Shown here piece by piece: positions 1 to 10,371 of a stretch of DNA of 64,000 nt. The position numbers and the translations under genes are program-made. The DNA lies in assembly GCF_023241715.1 (NCBI RefSeq), contig NZ_JALQCW010000030.1, positions 62,001 to 126,000 on the forward strand, in the 5' to 3' direction. This stretch comes from Pseudomonas morbosilactucae. Lineage in GTDB: Bacteria > Pseudomonadota > Gammaproteobacteria > Pseudomonadales > Pseudomonadaceae. Under the pieces are notes generated by a model. It worked only from the letters and a program-made list of their open reading frames with translations, had not been told where the DNA came from and searched no databases. Every line of letters begins with the position of its first letter. The first letter of the stretch is position 1.

Positions 1-150
1 GTGGCCCCAGCCGAAGGCGGCGCCCTGTACACCGATCGGGTGACGTATGCGGCCCTGGGCGGTGCGCCGCTGGAGTGGTTGCTGGTTGACCGCTACATGG
101 CGCGTATCTTCGATGCCCGCCATCGCAACATGTTGCGCCTGCTTGGCTGA
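1..150 (+). CDS. SRPBCC family protein, C-terminal fragment
   Basis: An open frame runs in from the window edge and stops at 150, giving the last 49 residues of a protein that begins outside. The tail contains DRVTYAALGG and ends with RYMARIFDARHRNMLRLL, which resembles the last beta strand and long C-terminal helix of the cyclase/START-like SRPBCC fold. Such proteins bind a hydrophobic ligand, but the ligand cannot be told from this piece. The frame begins with GTG by chance of the cut; this is not proposed as the real start. It could also be another alpha/beta protein with a similar terminal helix. Confidence 0.55.
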   Translation: MAPAEGGALYTDRVTYAALGGAPLEWLLVDRYMARIFDARHRNMLRLLG

Positions 151-349
151 GTGGCGGGCGGCGTGTGGCGGTCCAGGGGGTTGCCCCAGAGCGCTCTAGA
201 CGGTGGCTGTGGGCGCGACAACCCTGGCGCCCTGGTTGTATGACAATTTGCGTTTGACCGTAGGTCGGCAGGCCGTTTCGTGTTTAACTTCGGCCTCTGG
301 AAAATTCTTCATTGCTGTTCAATAACAACCGCTTAAAAGGACTCCGTTC

Positions 350-850
350 ATGGCTCAAGTCACTCTTAAAGGCAACCCGGTACAAGTCAACGGCCAACTG
401 CCACAAGCCGGTGCCCAGGCGCCTGCTTTCTCCCTGGTGGGCGCTGGCCTGGCCGACGTTACCCTGGGCAGCTTTGCCGGCAAGCGCAAAGTGCTGAACA
501 TTTTCCCAAGCGTCGACACCCCGACCTGCGCCACCTCGGTACGCAAGTTCAACGCCCAGGCCAATGAACTGGCCAACACCGTGGTGCTGTGCATCTCGGC
601 TGACCTGCCGTTCGCCCAGGCCCGTTTCTGCGGCGCCGAAGGCCTGGAAAACGTCCTCAACCTGTCCACCCTGCGTGGCCGTGAGTTCATCGAAAACTAC
701 GGCGTGGCCATTGCCGACGGCCCACTGGCCGGCCTGACCGCTCGTGCCGTGGTTGTCCTGGACGAAAACGACAAGGTCCTGCACAGCGAACTGGTCAAGG
801 AAATTGCCGAGGAGCCGAACTACGACGCGGCCCTGGCCGTCCTCAAGTAA
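350..850 (+). CDS. tpx: Thiol peroxidase (2-Cys peroxiredoxin, Tpx family)
   Basis: This 166-residue protein has the usual Tpx length. The active-site segment [14 protein letters not shown] places the peroxidatic cysteine at C60. The resolving cysteine is C94 in the RFCGAEG segment, and there is a further cysteine at C81. The enzyme reduces hydrogen peroxide and alkyl hydroperoxides in the cytoplasm or periplasm using thioredoxin. The start is supported by an AAAAGGA ribosome site just upstream. The gene looks monocistronic: 199 bp separate it from the preceding fragment and a terminator follows directly. Identification is firm. Confidence 0.97.
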   Translation: MAQVTLKGNPVQVNGQLPQAGAQAPAFSLVGAGLADVTLGSFAGKRKVLNIFPSVDTPTCATSVRKFNAQANELANTVVLCISADLPFAQARFCGAEGLENVLNLSTLRGREFIENYGVAIADGPLAGLTARAVVVLDENDKVLHSELVKEIAEEPNYDAALAVLK

Positions 851-869
851 TAGCGCTGCCTGCATCGAC

Positions 870-896
870 GCCTGGCCCTGCCCAGGCCGTTTTTAT
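870..896 (+). terminator. Rho-independent terminator after tpx
   Basis: GCCTGG (870-875) pairs with CCAGGC (882-887), followed by CGTTTTTATTTG. It lies 20 bp after the tpx stop. Confidence 0.85.
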
Positions 897-1025
897 TTGT
901 GCCTCAGTGGTTTAGCTGGGGATGTAAAACGTCAGTCGAAGGTAAATTGCCGGTAAAGGCGCTTTGCTAATGCGTCGCCGTTGCTTATCTTTCAGCCTTC
1001 CTAAAAGAAGACCCCCACGCGCCCA

Positions 1026-2342
1026 ATGGTTGATCATCCCATGCAATCTTCTGCCTCCCGCAACCCTCGTCGCTGGCTGTTCGGCCTGCTTGTCCTGTTG
1101 GTCATCGCTGGCCTGTGCTGGAAATTCTGGCCGGCATCGAGCAGTCACAACCAGGCCGCAGAGCAGAAGGCCAGCGCCGGGCACACCGGTCGCAGCGGCA
1201 TGATGCGCCCCGGGTTTGGCGGGTCTTCGGGGCCGATCCCGGTGCGGGTGGCCGCCGTCACCCAAGGCGACTTCCCGCTGTATTACAAGGCCCTGGGCAC
1301 CGTGACGGCCTTGAACACCATCAATGTGCGCAGCCGGGTGGGCGGCGAGCTGGTCAAGGTCAATTTCGAAGAAGGGCAGATGGTCAAGGCCGGTGACTTG
1401 CTGGCGCAGATCGACCCGCGCCCTTACCAGAACGCCTTGCTCCAGGCCGAAGGCACCCTGCTGCAAAACCAGGCCCAACTGAAAAACGCCCAGGTCGACC
1501 TTGAGCGCTATCGCGGCCTGTACGCCCAGGACAGCATCGCCAAACAGACCCTGGACACCGCCGTCGCGCTGGTGGGCCAGTACCAGGGCACGGTCAAGAC
1601 CAACCAGGCGGCGGTCAATGACGCCAAGCTCAACCTGGAATTCACCCAGATTCGCGCACCGATCGCCGGGCGCCTGGGCCTGCGGCAACTGGACGTGGGC
1701 AACCTGGTGTCGGCCAACGACACCACGGCCCTGGTGATCATCACCCAGACCCAGCCCATCAGCGTGGCCTTCACCCTGCCGGAAAACAGCCTGAACCGGG
1801 TGCTGGAACGCTACCGCAGCGGTGCCAAATTGCCGGTGCAAGCCTGGGACCGTGGCGATACCCAGTTGCAGGCCACGGGCGTGCTGCAGAGCCTGGACAA
1901 CCAGATCGACATCACCACCGGCACCCTGAAGTTCAAGGCGCGCTACGAGAACCGTGACCAGAGCCTGTTCCCCAACCAGTTCGTCAATGTGCGGCTGCTG
2001 GCCGACACCCTGAAAGGGGTGGTCCTGGCGCCGTCGGCAGCGATCCAGTTCGGCACCAATGGCACCTTTGTGTACGCCGTGGACAGCGCCAACAAGGCGC
2101 AGATCCGTGCGCTCAAGGTGGGCGCCAGCGACGGCGACCTGACCGTGATCGAAGACGGCCTGGCCGTGGGCGACCGCGTGGTGCTCGAAGGCACCGACCG
2201 CCTCAAGGAAGGCAGCGACGTGGAAGTGGTCAACGACAGCAGTGAAGTGCCGACCACCCCGACCGAACACCTGCAAGGCAAACCGGCCAGCACCACGGCG
2301 GCGCCGGCCGCTGACGGCAAGGCCCGCAAGGTCGGCCCATGA
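1026..2342 (+). CDS. mdtA: RND efflux periplasmic adaptor MdtA (MuxA)
   Basis: This is the membrane-fusion subunit of a tripartite multidrug pump, linking the inner-membrane RND proteins to the outer-membrane channel. It has 438 residues against about 415 for E. coli MdtA. Order: an uncleaved signal anchor around residues 17-35, a low-complexity linker, then the HlyD-type barrel-sandwich and lipoyl segment beginning near [20 protein letters not shown], a coiled-coil hairpin rich in Gln and Leu, and a C-terminal barrel. The chosen ATG at 1026 gives the longest frame; a second ATG at 1041 (MQSSAS) is equally plausible. It overlaps mdtB by 4 nt (ATGA), so the two are translationally coupled. The order mdtA-mdtB-mdtC-opmB matches MuxABC-OpmB of P. 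aeruginosa. Confidence 0.95.
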   Translation: MVDHPMQSSASRNPRRWLFGLLVLLVIAGLCWKFWPASSSHNQAAEQKASAGHTGRSGMMRPGFGGSSGPIPVRVAAVTQGDFPLYYKALGTVTALNTINVRSRVGGELVKVNFEEGQMVKAGDLLAQIDPRPYQNALLQAEGTLLQNQAQLKNAQVDLERYRGLYAQDSIAKQTLDTAVALVGQYQGTVKTNQAAVNDAKLNLEFTQIRAPIAGRLGLRQLDVGNLVSANDTTALVIITQTQPISVAFTLPENSLNRVLERYRSGAKLPVQAWDRGDTQLQATGVLQSLDNQIDITTGTLKFKARYENRDQSLFPNQFVNVRLLADTLKGVVLAPSAAIQFGTNGTFVYAVDSANKAQIRALKVGASDGDLTVIEDGLAVGDRVVLEGTDRLKEGSDVEVVNDSSEVPTTPTEHLQGKPASTTAAPAADGKARKVGP

Positions 2343-5300
2343 ATCTGTCGCGGCTGTTCATCCTCCGCCCGGTCGCCACCACCCTGAGCATGCTGGCCAT
2401 TGTCCTGGCCGGCCTGATCGCCTATCGCTTGCTGCCGGTGTCGGCCTTGCCCCAGGTGGATTACCCGACCATCCGCGTCATGACCCTGTACCCCGGGGCC
2501 AGCCCGGACGTGATGACCAGCGCGGTCACCGCGCCCCTGGAACGCCAGTTCGGGCAGATGCCCGGCCTGACCCAGATGGCTTCCACCAGCTCCGGCGGCG
2601 CCTCGGTGCTGACCTTGCGTTTCAGCCTCGACATCAATATGGACGTGGCCGAGCAGCAGGTGCAGGCGGCGATCAATGCGGCCAGCAACCTGCTGCCCAA
2701 CGACCTGCCGGCGCCCCCGGTGTACAACAAGGTCAACCCGGCGGACACCCCGGTGCTGACCCTGGCGATCACCTCCAAGACCATGCTGTTGCCCAAGCTC
2801 AATGACTTGGTGGACACGCGCATGGCGCAGAAAATCGCCCAGATCAGTGGCGTCGGCATGGTCAGCATTGCCGGTGGCCAGCGCCAGGCGGTGCGGATCA
2901 AGGTCAACCCCGAGGCCCTGGCGGCCAACGGTCTCAACCTGGCGGACGTGCGCACCCTGATCAGCGCTTCCAACGTTAACCAGCCCAAGGGCAACTTCGA
3001 CGGCCCGACTCGGGTCTCGATGCTCGATGCCAATGACCAGCTGACCTCGCCCAAGGAATACGCCGAGCTGATCCTGGCCTACAACAACGGCGCACCGCTG
3101 CGCTTGAAGGACGTGGCACAGATCGTCGATGGCGCCGAGAACGAGCGCCTGGCGGCCTGGGCCAACGAGAACCAGGCGGTGCTGCTGAACATCCAGCGCC
3201 AGCCCGGGGCCAACGTGATCGAGGTGGTGGACCGGATCAAGGCGCTGCTGCCGAGCATCACCGACAACCTGCCGGCCGGCCTGGACGTCACGGTGCTCAC
3301 CGACCGGACCCAGACCATTCGTGCCTCGGTAACGGATGTGCAACACGAATTGCTGATCGCCATTGCCCTGGTGGTGATGGTGACCTTCCTCTTCCTACGT
3401 CGCGCCAGTGCCACCCTGATCCCGTCGATTGCCGTGCCGCTGTCGTTGATCGGCACGTTCGGCGTGATGTACCTGGCCGGGTTCTCGGTGAACAACCTGA
3501 CCCTGATGGCCCTGACCATCGCCACCGGTTTTGTGGTGGACGACGCTATCGTCATGCTGGAAAACATCTCGCGCTACATCGAGGAGGGCGACAGCCCCAT
3601 GCAGGCGGCGCTCAAGGGCGCCAAACAGATCGGCTTTACCCTGATCTCCCTGACCCTGTCGCTGATCGCGGTGCTGATCCCGCTGCTGTTTATGGGCGAC
3701 GTGGTCGGCCGGCTGTTCCGCGAGTTCGCCATCACCCTGGCGGTGGCGATCCTGATTTCCCTGGTGGTGTCCCTGACCCTGACACCGATGATGTGCGCAC
3801 GGCTGCTCAAGCCCGAGCCCAAGGAGCACGAGCAGGGGCGTTTCTATCGTGCCAGCGGGGCCTGGATCGACTGGCTGATCGCCGGTTACGGGCGCCAGTT
3901 GCAATGGGTGCTCAAGCATCAGTTCCTGACCCTGCTGGTGGCCGTCGGCACCCTGGGCCTGACGGTCGTGCTTTACCTGGCGGTGCCCAAGGGCTTCTTC
4001 CCGGTGCAGGATACCGGGGTCATCCAGGGTATTTCCGAGGCGCCGCAGTCGGTGTCCTTCGCCGCCATGAGCGAGCGCCAGCAAGCCCTGGCCAAGATCA
4101 TCCTGGAAGACCCGGCGGTGCAAAGCCTGTCGTCCTACATCGGCGTGGACGGCGACAACGCCACCCTCAACAGCGGCCGCCTGCTGATCAACCTCAAGCC
4201 CCATCGCGATCGCGATTTGAGCGCTGCCGAGGTCATTGCGCGGATCCAGCCCGAGGTCGACAAACTGATCGGCATTCGTCTGTATATGCAGCCCGTGCAG
4301 GACCTGACCATCGAAGACCGGGTCAGCCGCACCCAGTACCAATTCAGCATGTCCTCGCCGGATGCCGACCTGCTGAGCCTGTGGAGCGGGCGCCTGGTTG
4401 AGGCCCTGGCCCAGCGCCCGGAACTCACCGACGTGGCCAGCGACCTGCAGGACAAGGGCCTGCAAGTGTTCCTGGTGATCGACCGCGATGCCGCTTCGCG
4501 GGTCGGCGTGTCGGTGGCGAACATCACCGATGCCCTGTATGACGCCTTTGGCCAGCGGCAGATTTCCACCATCTACACCCAGGCCAGCCAGTACCGGGTA
4601 GTGCTCCAGGCCCAGGCCGGCGAGCGCATCGGGCCCCAGGCGCTGGAGCAGATCCACGTCAAGACCACCGACGGCGGCCAAGTGCGGCTGTCGAGCCTGG
4701 CCCATGTGGAAGAACGCCAGGCGCAATTGGCGATTGCCCATATCGGCCAGTTTCCGGCGGTGATGATGTCCTTCAACCTGGCCCCGGGCGTGGCCCTGGG
4801 GCACGCGGTCGAGGTGATCGAACAGGTGCAGCAGGAGATCGGCATGCCGCTGGGCGTGCAGACCCAGTTCCAGGGCGCGGCACAGGCCTTCCAGGCGTCG
4901 CTGTCGAGCACCTTGCTGCTGATCCTGGCGGCGGTGGTGACCATGTACATCGTGCTCGGCGTGCTCTACGAGAGCTACATCCACCCGATCACCATCCTCT
5001 CCACCTTGCCCTCTGCGGCGGTGGGGGCCTTGCTGGCGCTGATTCTCAGCGGCAACGACCTGGGCATGATCGCCATCATCGGCATCATCCTGCTGATCGG
5101 CATCGTCAAGAAAAACGCGATCATGATGATCGACTTCGCCCTTGACGCCGAACGCAACCAGGGCATGGAACCGGAGAAAGCCATCTACCAGGCGGCGCTG
5201 CTGCGCTTCCGGCCAATCCTCATGACCACCCTGGCAGCCCTGTTCGGCGCCGTGCCCCTGATGCTCGCCACCGGCTCCGGCGCCGAGCTGCGCCAGCCCC

Positions 5301-5437
5301 TGGGCCTGGTCATGGTCGGTGGGCTGCTCGTGAGCCAGGTGCTGACTTTGTTTACAACGCCCGTCATCTATCTGGCGTTTGATCGGTTGGGCCGCCGCTT
5401 CGGCAAACGCGAAGTCGTCCAGGAGGAGGGGGTATGA
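2339..5437 (+). CDS. mdtB: RND multidrug transporter subunit MdtB (MuxB)
   Basis: This inner-membrane proton-driven pump subunit has 1032 residues, about the length of E. coli MdtB. It starts with the conserved RND N-terminus ([20 protein letters not shown]), with TM1 followed by a large periplasmic porter loop. TM4 carries the proton-relay pair D401-D402 in [12 protein letters not shown]. The C-terminal half repeats the layout, including a [20 protein letters not shown] segment typical of TM10. MdtB and MdtC are known to form a heterotrimer, so this gene and its paralogue at 5586 should work together. Its start overlaps mdtA. Its stop is followed by a 148-bp gap with a long inverted repeat rather than an overlap. 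Confidence 0.96.
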   Translation: MNLSRLFILRPVATTLSMLAIVLAGLIAYRLLPVSALPQVDYPTIRVMTLYPGASPDVMTSAVTAPLERQFGQMPGLTQMASTSSGGASVLTLRFSLDINMDVAEQQVQAAINAASNLLPNDLPAPPVYNKVNPADTPVLTLAITSKTMLLPKLNDLVDTRMAQKIAQISGVGMVSIAGGQRQAVRIKVNPEALAANGLNLADVRTLISASNVNQPKGNFDGPTRVSMLDANDQLTSPKEYAELILAYNNGAPLRLKDVAQIVDGAENERLAAWANENQAVLLNIQRQPGANVIEVVDRIKALLPSITDNLPAGLDVTVLTDRTQTIRASVTDVQHELLIAIALVVMVTFLFLRRASATLIPSIAVPLSLIGTFGVMYLAGFSVNNLTLMALTIATGFVVDDAIVMLENISRYIEEGDSPMQAALKGAKQIGFTLISLTLSLIAVLIPLLFMGDVVGRLFREFAITLAVAILISLVVSLTLTPMMCARLLKPEPKEHEQGRFYRASGAWIDWLIAGYGRQLQWVLKHQFLTLLVAVGTLGLTVVLYLAVPKGFFPVQDTGVIQGISEAPQSVSFAAMSERQQALAKIILEDPAVQSLSSYIGVDGDNATLNSGRLLINLKPHRDRDLSAAEVIARIQPEVDKLIGIRLYMQPVQDLTIEDRVSRTQYQFSMSSPDADLLSLWSGRLVEALAQRPELTDVASDLQDKGLQVFLVIDRDAASRVGVSVANITDALYDAFGQRQISTIYTQASQYRVVLQAQAGERIGPQALEQIHVKTTDGGQVRLSSLAHVEERQAQLAIAHIGQFPAVMMSFNLAPGVALGHAVEVIEQVQQEIGMPLGVQTQFQGAAQAFQASLSSTLLLILAAVVTMYIVLGVLYESYIHPITILSTLPSAAVGALLALILSGNDLGMIAIIGIILLIGIVKKNAIMMIDFALDAERNQGMEPEKAIYQAALLRFRPILMTTLAALFGAVPLMLATGSGAELRQPLGLVMVGGLLVSQVLTLFTTPVIYLAFDRLGRRFGKREVVQEEGV

Positions 5438-5451
5438 GGGGGGGCAGTGGT

Positions 5452-5539
5452 GAGCGGCAAGCTACAAGCTGCAAGTTAAAGCAGCAGCCAGAGCGCACGC
5501 CGATCCCGCTTTTCTCTTGCAGCTTGCAGCTTGCCGCTC
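5452..5539. repeat. Long inverted repeat between mdtB and mdtC
   Basis: A 24-nt arm at 5452-5475 (GAGCGGCAAGCTACAAGCTG, then CAAG) matches the reverse complement of 5516-5539 at 23 of 24 positions. The 40-nt loop is plain sequence. The AGCTTGCAGCTTGCCGCT motif recurs in part just downstream and again at 13767 and 16470. This looks like a dispersed Pseudomonas intergenic palindrome placed inside an operon. In mRNA it would form a very stable hairpin. Confidence 0.8.
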
Positions 5540-5585
5540 GTAGCTTCTCCTGCCACTTGCCGCTTGAAGCTCGGAGCCGTCGCCC

Positions 5586-8500
5586 ATGAACCTCTCCGGC
5601 CCGTTCATCAAACGCCCCGTGGCGACCATGCTGCTTTCCCTGGCAATCATGTTGCTGGGCGGGGTCAGCTTCGGCCTGTTGCCGGTGGCGCCGCTGCCGC
5701 AGATGGATTTCCCGGTGATTGTGGTCCAGGCCAGTTTGCCCGGGGCCAGCCCCGAGGTGATGGCGTCCACCGTGGCCACGCCCCTGGAGCGCTCGTTCGG
5801 GGCGATTGCCGGGGTCAATACCATGAGCAGCCGTTCCAGCCAGGGGTCGACCCGGGTGATTTTGCAGTTCGACATGGACCGCGACATCAATGGCGCGGCG
5901 CGGGAGGTGCAGGCGGCGATCAACGCCTCGCGCAACCTGCTGCCCAGTGGCATGCGCAGCATGCCGACCTATAAGAAGGTCAACCCGTCCCAGGCACCGA
6001 TCATGGTTTTGTCCCTGACCTCGGACGTGCTGGAGAAGGGCCAGCTCTACGATTTGGCCTCGACCATCCTGTCCCAGAGCCTGTCCCAGGTGCAGGGCGT
6101 GGGCGAGGTGCAGATTGGCGGCAGTTCCCTGCCGGCGGTGCGCATCGAGCTGGAGCCGCAGTTGCTCAACCAGTACGGCGTGGCCCTGGATGACGTGCGC
6201 AACACCATCGCCGCCGCCAACCAGCGTCGGCCCAAGGGCTCGGTGGAAGACGACCAGCGCCTGTGGCAGATACAGGCCAATGACCAGTTGGAAAAGGCCA
6301 AGGACTACGAGCCGCTGATTATCCGTTACCAGGACGGCGCGACCCTGCGCCTGAAGGACGTGGCCAAGGTCAGCGACGGTGTGGAAGACCGCTACAACAG
6401 CGGCTTCTTCAACGACGACGCGGCAGTGCTGCTGGTGATCAACCGTCAGGCCGGGGCCAACATCATTGAGACGGTGAACGAGATCAAGGCCCAGTTGCCG
6501 GCGCTGCAGGCGGTGTTGCCGGCCAGCGTCAAGCTCAACCTGGCCATGGACCGTTCGCCGGTGATCAAGGCCACTCTGCATGAAGCCGAGATGACCCTGC
6601 TGATCGCCGTGGGCCTGGTGATCCTGGTGGTGTACCTGTTCCTCGGCAACTTCCGCGCCTCGCTGATTCCCACCCTGGCGGTGCCGGTGTCCCTGGTGGG
6701 CACCTTTGCGGTGATGTACCTGTATGGCTTTTCCCTGAACAACCTGTCGCTGATGGCGCTGATCCTCGCCACCGGCCTGGTGGTGGACGACGCCATCGTG
6801 GTGCTGGAGAACATTTCCCGGCACATCGACGAAGGCGTGGCGCCGATGAAGGCGGCGTACCTGGGGGCCAAGGAAGTGGGCTTCACCTTGCTCTCGATGA
6901 ACGTGTCGCTGGTGGCGGTGTTCCTTTCGATCCTGTTTATGGGCGGGTTGATCGAGAGTCTGTTCCGAGAGTTTTCCATCACCCTGGCGGCGGCCATCGT
7001 CGTCTCGCTGGTGGTGTCCCTGACCCTGACCCCGATGCTCTGCGCGCGCTGGCTCAAGCCGCAGACGCCCGGGGTGGAAAACGCTCTGCAACGGCGCAGT
7101 CGCCAGGCCAATGACTGGATGGTGGCCAAGTACGCCAGCAGCCTGGACTGGGTGCTGCGCCATCGGCGCCTGACCCTGCTCAGCCTGCTGCTGACGGTGG
7201 GCGTCAATGTGGCGCTGTACGTGGTGGTGCCCAAGACCTTCCTGCCGCAGCAGGACACCGGCCAGCTCACGGGCTTTATCCGCGGCGATGACGGCCTGTC
7301 GTTCAGCGTCATGCAGCCGAAGATGGAAACCTTCCGCCGCGCCGTGCTCAAGGACCCGGCGGTGGAAAGCGTGGCCGGCTTTATCGGCGGCAGCAACGGC
7401 ACCAACAACGCCTTTATGCTGGTGCGCCTGAAGCCGATCAAGGAACGCAACCTGTCGGCGCAGAAGGTTATCGAGCGCCTGCGCAAGAACATGCCCAAGG
7501 TCCCCGGGGCCCAGTTGATGCTGATGGCCGACCAGGACCTGCAGTTCGGCGGCGGCCGCGAGCAGACCACCTCGCAGTATTCCTACATCCTGCAAAGCGG
7601 TGACCTGGGCTCGTTGCGCGAGTGGTACCCGAAAGTGGTCGCGGCCCTGAAAGCCTTGCCCGAGCTGACCGCCATCGATGCGCGGGAGGGCAGCGGCGCC
7701 CAGCAAGTGACCCTGGTGGTGGACCGCGACCAGGCCAAACGCCTGGGGGTGGACATGAACATGGTCACTGCGGTGCTGAACAACGCCTACAGCCAGCGGC
7801 AGATCTCCACCATCTACGACAGCCTGAACCAGTATCAGGTGGTGATGGAGGTCAACCCCAAATACGCCCGGGACCCGATCACCCTGAAACAGGTGCAAGT
7901 GATTACCTCGGCCGGGGCGCGGATTCCGCTGTCGACCTTTGCCCACTATGAAAATAGCCTGGAAGACGACCGGGTCAGCCACGAGGGGCAGTTCGCCTCG
8001 GAGAGCATTTCCTTCGACATGGCCGAAGGGGTGACGGTGGAGCAGGGCACGGCCGCCATCGAGCGGGCGATTGCCAAGCTGGGCATGCCCGAAGACGTGA
8101 TCGTCAAAATGGCCGGCACCGCCGACGCCTTCGCCGCCACCCAGAAAAGCCAGCCGTTCATGATCCTGGGTGCGCTGTTGGCGGTGTACCTGGTGCTGGG
8201 GGTGCTGTACGAAAGCTACATCCACCCGCTGACCATTCTTTCCACCTTGCCGTCGGCCGGCGTCGGCGCCTTGCTCTCGATCTACGCCCTGGGCGGCGAG
8301 TTCAGCCTGATTTCCCTGCTCGGGCTGTTCCTGCTGATCGGCGTGGTGAAGAAAAACGCCATCTTGATGATCGACCTGGCCCTGCAACTGGAACGGCACC
8401 AGGGGCTGAGCCCGCTGGACTCGATCCGCAGCGCCTGCCTGCAGCGCCTGAGGCCAATCCTCATGACCACCCTGGCGGCGATTCTCGGGGCCTTGCCCCT

Positions 8501-8693
8501 GTTGCTGAGCAGCGCCGAAGGCGCGGAAATGCGCCAGCCCCTGGGCCTGACCATTATCGGCGGCCTGGTGTTCAGCCAGATCCTGACCCTCTACACCACC
8601 CCGGTGGTTTACCTCTATCTCGATCGCCTGCGCCACAGTTTCAACCACTGGCGTGGGGTCCGTACCGATGCTGCTCTGGAAACGCCGCTATGA
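5586..8693 (+). CDS. mdtC: RND multidrug transporter subunit MdtC (MuxC)
   Basis: This is the second RND pump subunit, 1035 residues, clearly paralogous to mdtB. It opens with MNLSGPFIKRPVATMLLSLA, carries the TM4 proton-relay aspartates D401-D402 in GLVVDDAIVVLENI, and has the matching TM10 segment (LFLLIGVVKKNAILMIDLAL). By family knowledge it forms a 2:1 or 1:2 heterotrimer with MdtB and docks MdtA and the outer-membrane channel. The last 4 nt overlap the start of the outer-membrane factor gene. The gap to mdtB holds a hairpin, so relative expression of mdtC-opmB may differ from mdtAB. Confidence 0.96.
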   Translation: MNLSGPFIKRPVATMLLSLAIMLLGGVSFGLLPVAPLPQMDFPVIVVQASLPGASPEVMASTVATPLERSFGAIAGVNTMSSRSSQGSTRVILQFDMDRDINGAAREVQAAINASRNLLPSGMRSMPTYKKVNPSQAPIMVLSLTSDVLEKGQLYDLASTILSQSLSQVQGVGEVQIGGSSLPAVRIELEPQLLNQYGVALDDVRNTIAAANQRRPKGSVEDDQRLWQIQANDQLEKAKDYEPLIIRYQDGATLRLKDVAKVSDGVEDRYNSGFFNDDAAVLLVINRQAGANIIETVNEIKAQLPALQAVLPASVKLNLAMDRSPVIKATLHEAEMTLLIAVGLVILVVYLFLGNFRASLIPTLAVPVSLVGTFAVMYLYGFSLNNLSLMALILATGLVVDDAIVVLENISRHIDEGVAPMKAAYLGAKEVGFTLLSMNVSLVAVFLSILFMGGLIESLFREFSITLAAAIVVSLVVSLTLTPMLCARWLKPQTPGVENALQRRSRQANDWMVAKYASSLDWVLRHRRLTLLSLLLTVGVNVALYVVVPKTFLPQQDTGQLTGFIRGDDGLSFSVMQPKMETFRRAVLKDPAVESVAGFIGGSNGTNNAFMLVRLKPIKERNLSAQKVIERLRKNMPKVPGAQLMLMADQDLQFGGGREQTTSQYSYILQSGDLGSLREWYPKVVAALKALPELTAIDAREGSGAQQVTLVVDRDQAKRLGVDMNMVTAVLNNAYSQRQISTIYDSLNQYQVVMEVNPKYARDPITLKQVQVITSAGARIPLSTFAHYENSLEDDRVSHEGQFASESISFDMAEGVTVEQGTAAIERAIAKLGMPEDVIVKMAGTADAFAATQKSQPFMILGALLAVYLVLGVLYESYIHPLTILSTLPSAGVGALLSIYALGGEFSLISLLGLFLLIGVVKKNAILMIDLALQLERHQGLSPLDSIRSACLQRLRPILMTTLAAILGALPLLLSSAEGAEMRQPLGLTIIGGLVFSQILTLYTTPVVYLYLDRLRHSFNHWRGVRTDAALETPL

Positions 8694-10183
8694 CTGACCG
8701 TTCCTCCCGCAACCTTCCCGCGCCGTCCGTGCTGACCCTGGCCATGAGCCGTGGTTCGCGGTTGTTGAGCCTGAGTCTGAGCCTGCTGTTGCTCAGCGCT
8801 TGCGCCATCGGCCCGGATTACCAGCGGCCCGGCGTGGCTGAACCGGCCCAGTACAAGGAAGCCCAGGGCTGGCGCCAGGCCAACCCCAGCGATTCCCTGG
8901 CCCGTGGCGCCTGGTGGGAGCTGTATGGCGACCAGCAGCTCAACGGCCTGATCGACAAACTCAACAGTGCCAACCAGACCGTGGCCCAGTCCGAAGCCCA
9001 GTACCGCCAGGCGCGGGCGCTGGTGCGCAGTGCCCGGGGCGCGTTCCTGCCCTCGGTGGACCTGAGCGCCGGGAAAACCCGGGCCAGCCAAGGCACCGGC
9101 AGCAGCAGTTCGGGGCTGAGCAGCTCCAGCAGTGGCATTCGCGACACCTACAACGCCCAGTTGGGCGTGAGTTGGGAAGCGGACATCTGGGGCAAGCTGC
9201 GCCGGGGCCTGGAGGCTGATGAAGCCAGTGCCGAGGCGAGCTTTGCCGACCTGGCGGCCATGCGTCTGAGCCAGCAGTCGGAGTTGGTGCAGAACTACCT
9301 GCAACTGCGGGTCATCGATGAGCAAAAGCGCTTGCTGGACGCCACAGTAGCGGCCTACCAGCGTTCCCTGACCATGACCCAGAACCAGTACCAGGCCGGG
9401 GTCTCCGGCAAGGACGCGGTGGCCCAGGCGCAAACCCAACTGAAAAGCACCCAGGCCGACTTGATCGACCTGATCTGGCAGCGCGCCCAACTGGAGAATG
9501 CCATCGCCGTGCTGATCGGCCTGCCGCCGGCGGAGTTCAGCCTGGCCGAGGTGCAGAGCATCCCGGCCCTGCCGCCTGTGCCCCTGAGCCTGCCGTCGCA
9601 ACTGCTGGAGCGGCGCCCGGACATCGCCTCGGCGGAGCGCTCGGTGATCGCTGCCAACGCCAACATCGGCGTGGCCAAGGCCGCCTATTACCCGGACTTG
9701 AGCCTGAGCCTGGCCGGTGGCTACAGCAGCAGCACCTACGCCGACTGGATCAGCCTGCCGAACCGCTTCTGGTCGGTGGGGCCCAAGCTCGCCATGACCC
9801 TGTTTGACGGCGGCCAGCGCTCGGCGGAAGTCGATCGCAGCGAGGCGGCCTACGACCAGACCGTGGCCAAGTACCGGCAGACCGTGCTCGACGGTTTCCG
9901 TGAGGTGGAGAACTACATGGTCCAGCTCAAGGTCCTGGAGGACGAAGCCGGGGTGCGCCAGGAGGCGCTGGAAGCGGCTCGGGAATCCCTGCGCCTGACC
10001 GAAAACCAGTACAAGGCCGGGCTGATCGCCTACCTGGACGTGGTCAACGTGCAGGCCACGGCCCTGAGCAACGAGCGCAGCGTCTTGAGCCTGCTGCAAA
10101 GCCGGCTGCTGGCCAGCGTGCAGTTGATCGCCGCCCTGGGCGGTGGCTGGGATGGTCAGTTGCAGCCCCCCGAGCAGCCTTGA
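8690..10183 (+). CDS. opmB: Outer membrane efflux lipoprotein OpmB (NodT/TolC family)
   Basis: A 497-residue outer-membrane channel completes the MdtABC (MuxABC) pump. The N-terminus has a lipobox (LLSAC, lipidated C38) followed by AIGPDYQRP, the usual opening of NodT-family factors. Two OEP repeats follow, containing the paired motifs WELYGDQQLNGLI, QLLERRPDIASAE and LFDGGQRSAEVD. The ATG at 8690 overlaps mdtC by 4 nt. An internal ATG at 8744 would give a shorter, more typical signal peptide, and could be the true start. It is the last gene of the operon; no strong terminator is visible in the 188 bp that follow. Confidence 0.93.
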   Translation: MTDRSSRNLPAPSVLTLAMSRGSRLLSLSLSLLLLSACAIGPDYQRPGVAEPAQYKEAQGWRQANPSDSLARGAWWELYGDQQLNGLIDKLNSANQTVAQSEAQYRQARALVRSARGAFLPSVDLSAGKTRASQGTGSSSSGLSSSSSGIRDTYNAQLGVSWEADIWGKLRRGLEADEASAEASFADLAAMRLSQQSELVQNYLQLRVIDEQKRLLDATVAAYQRSLTMTQNQYQAGVSGKDAVAQAQTQLKSTQADLIDLIWQRAQLENAIAVLIGLPPAEFSLAEVQSIPALPPVPLSLPSQLLERRPDIASAERSVIAANANIGVAKAAYYPDLSLSLAGGYSSSTYADWISLPNRFWSVGPKLAMTLFDGGQRSAEVDRSEAAYDQTVAKYRQTVLDGFREVENYMVQLKVLEDEAGVRQEALEAARESLRLTENQYKAGLIAYLDVVNVQATALSNERSVLSLLQSRLLASVQLIAALGGGWDGQLQPPEQP

Positions 10184-10371
10184 AGTATTAGCGACGGGCG
10201 GTTCGTGCCCTGTTCCCGGGGGTTGCAGGAAGGGAGTGGGGGGCGGATCCAGCCCTTTTTATTGAATGATGGCTTTTTGCTAATTTTCTGAGTGCGTTCT
10301 TTGTGGCAATCAGTACAATCGTCCCATTTTTACGCCACGCTGGGATGCTGGCCTTACGCTAGAGATTTCCC

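Noticed and set aside
5364..8648. A 1094-codon minus-strand open frame opposite mdtC
   Set aside because: It is antisense to mdtC, rich in His, Gln and Arg, with no domain; it is a product of high GC content.
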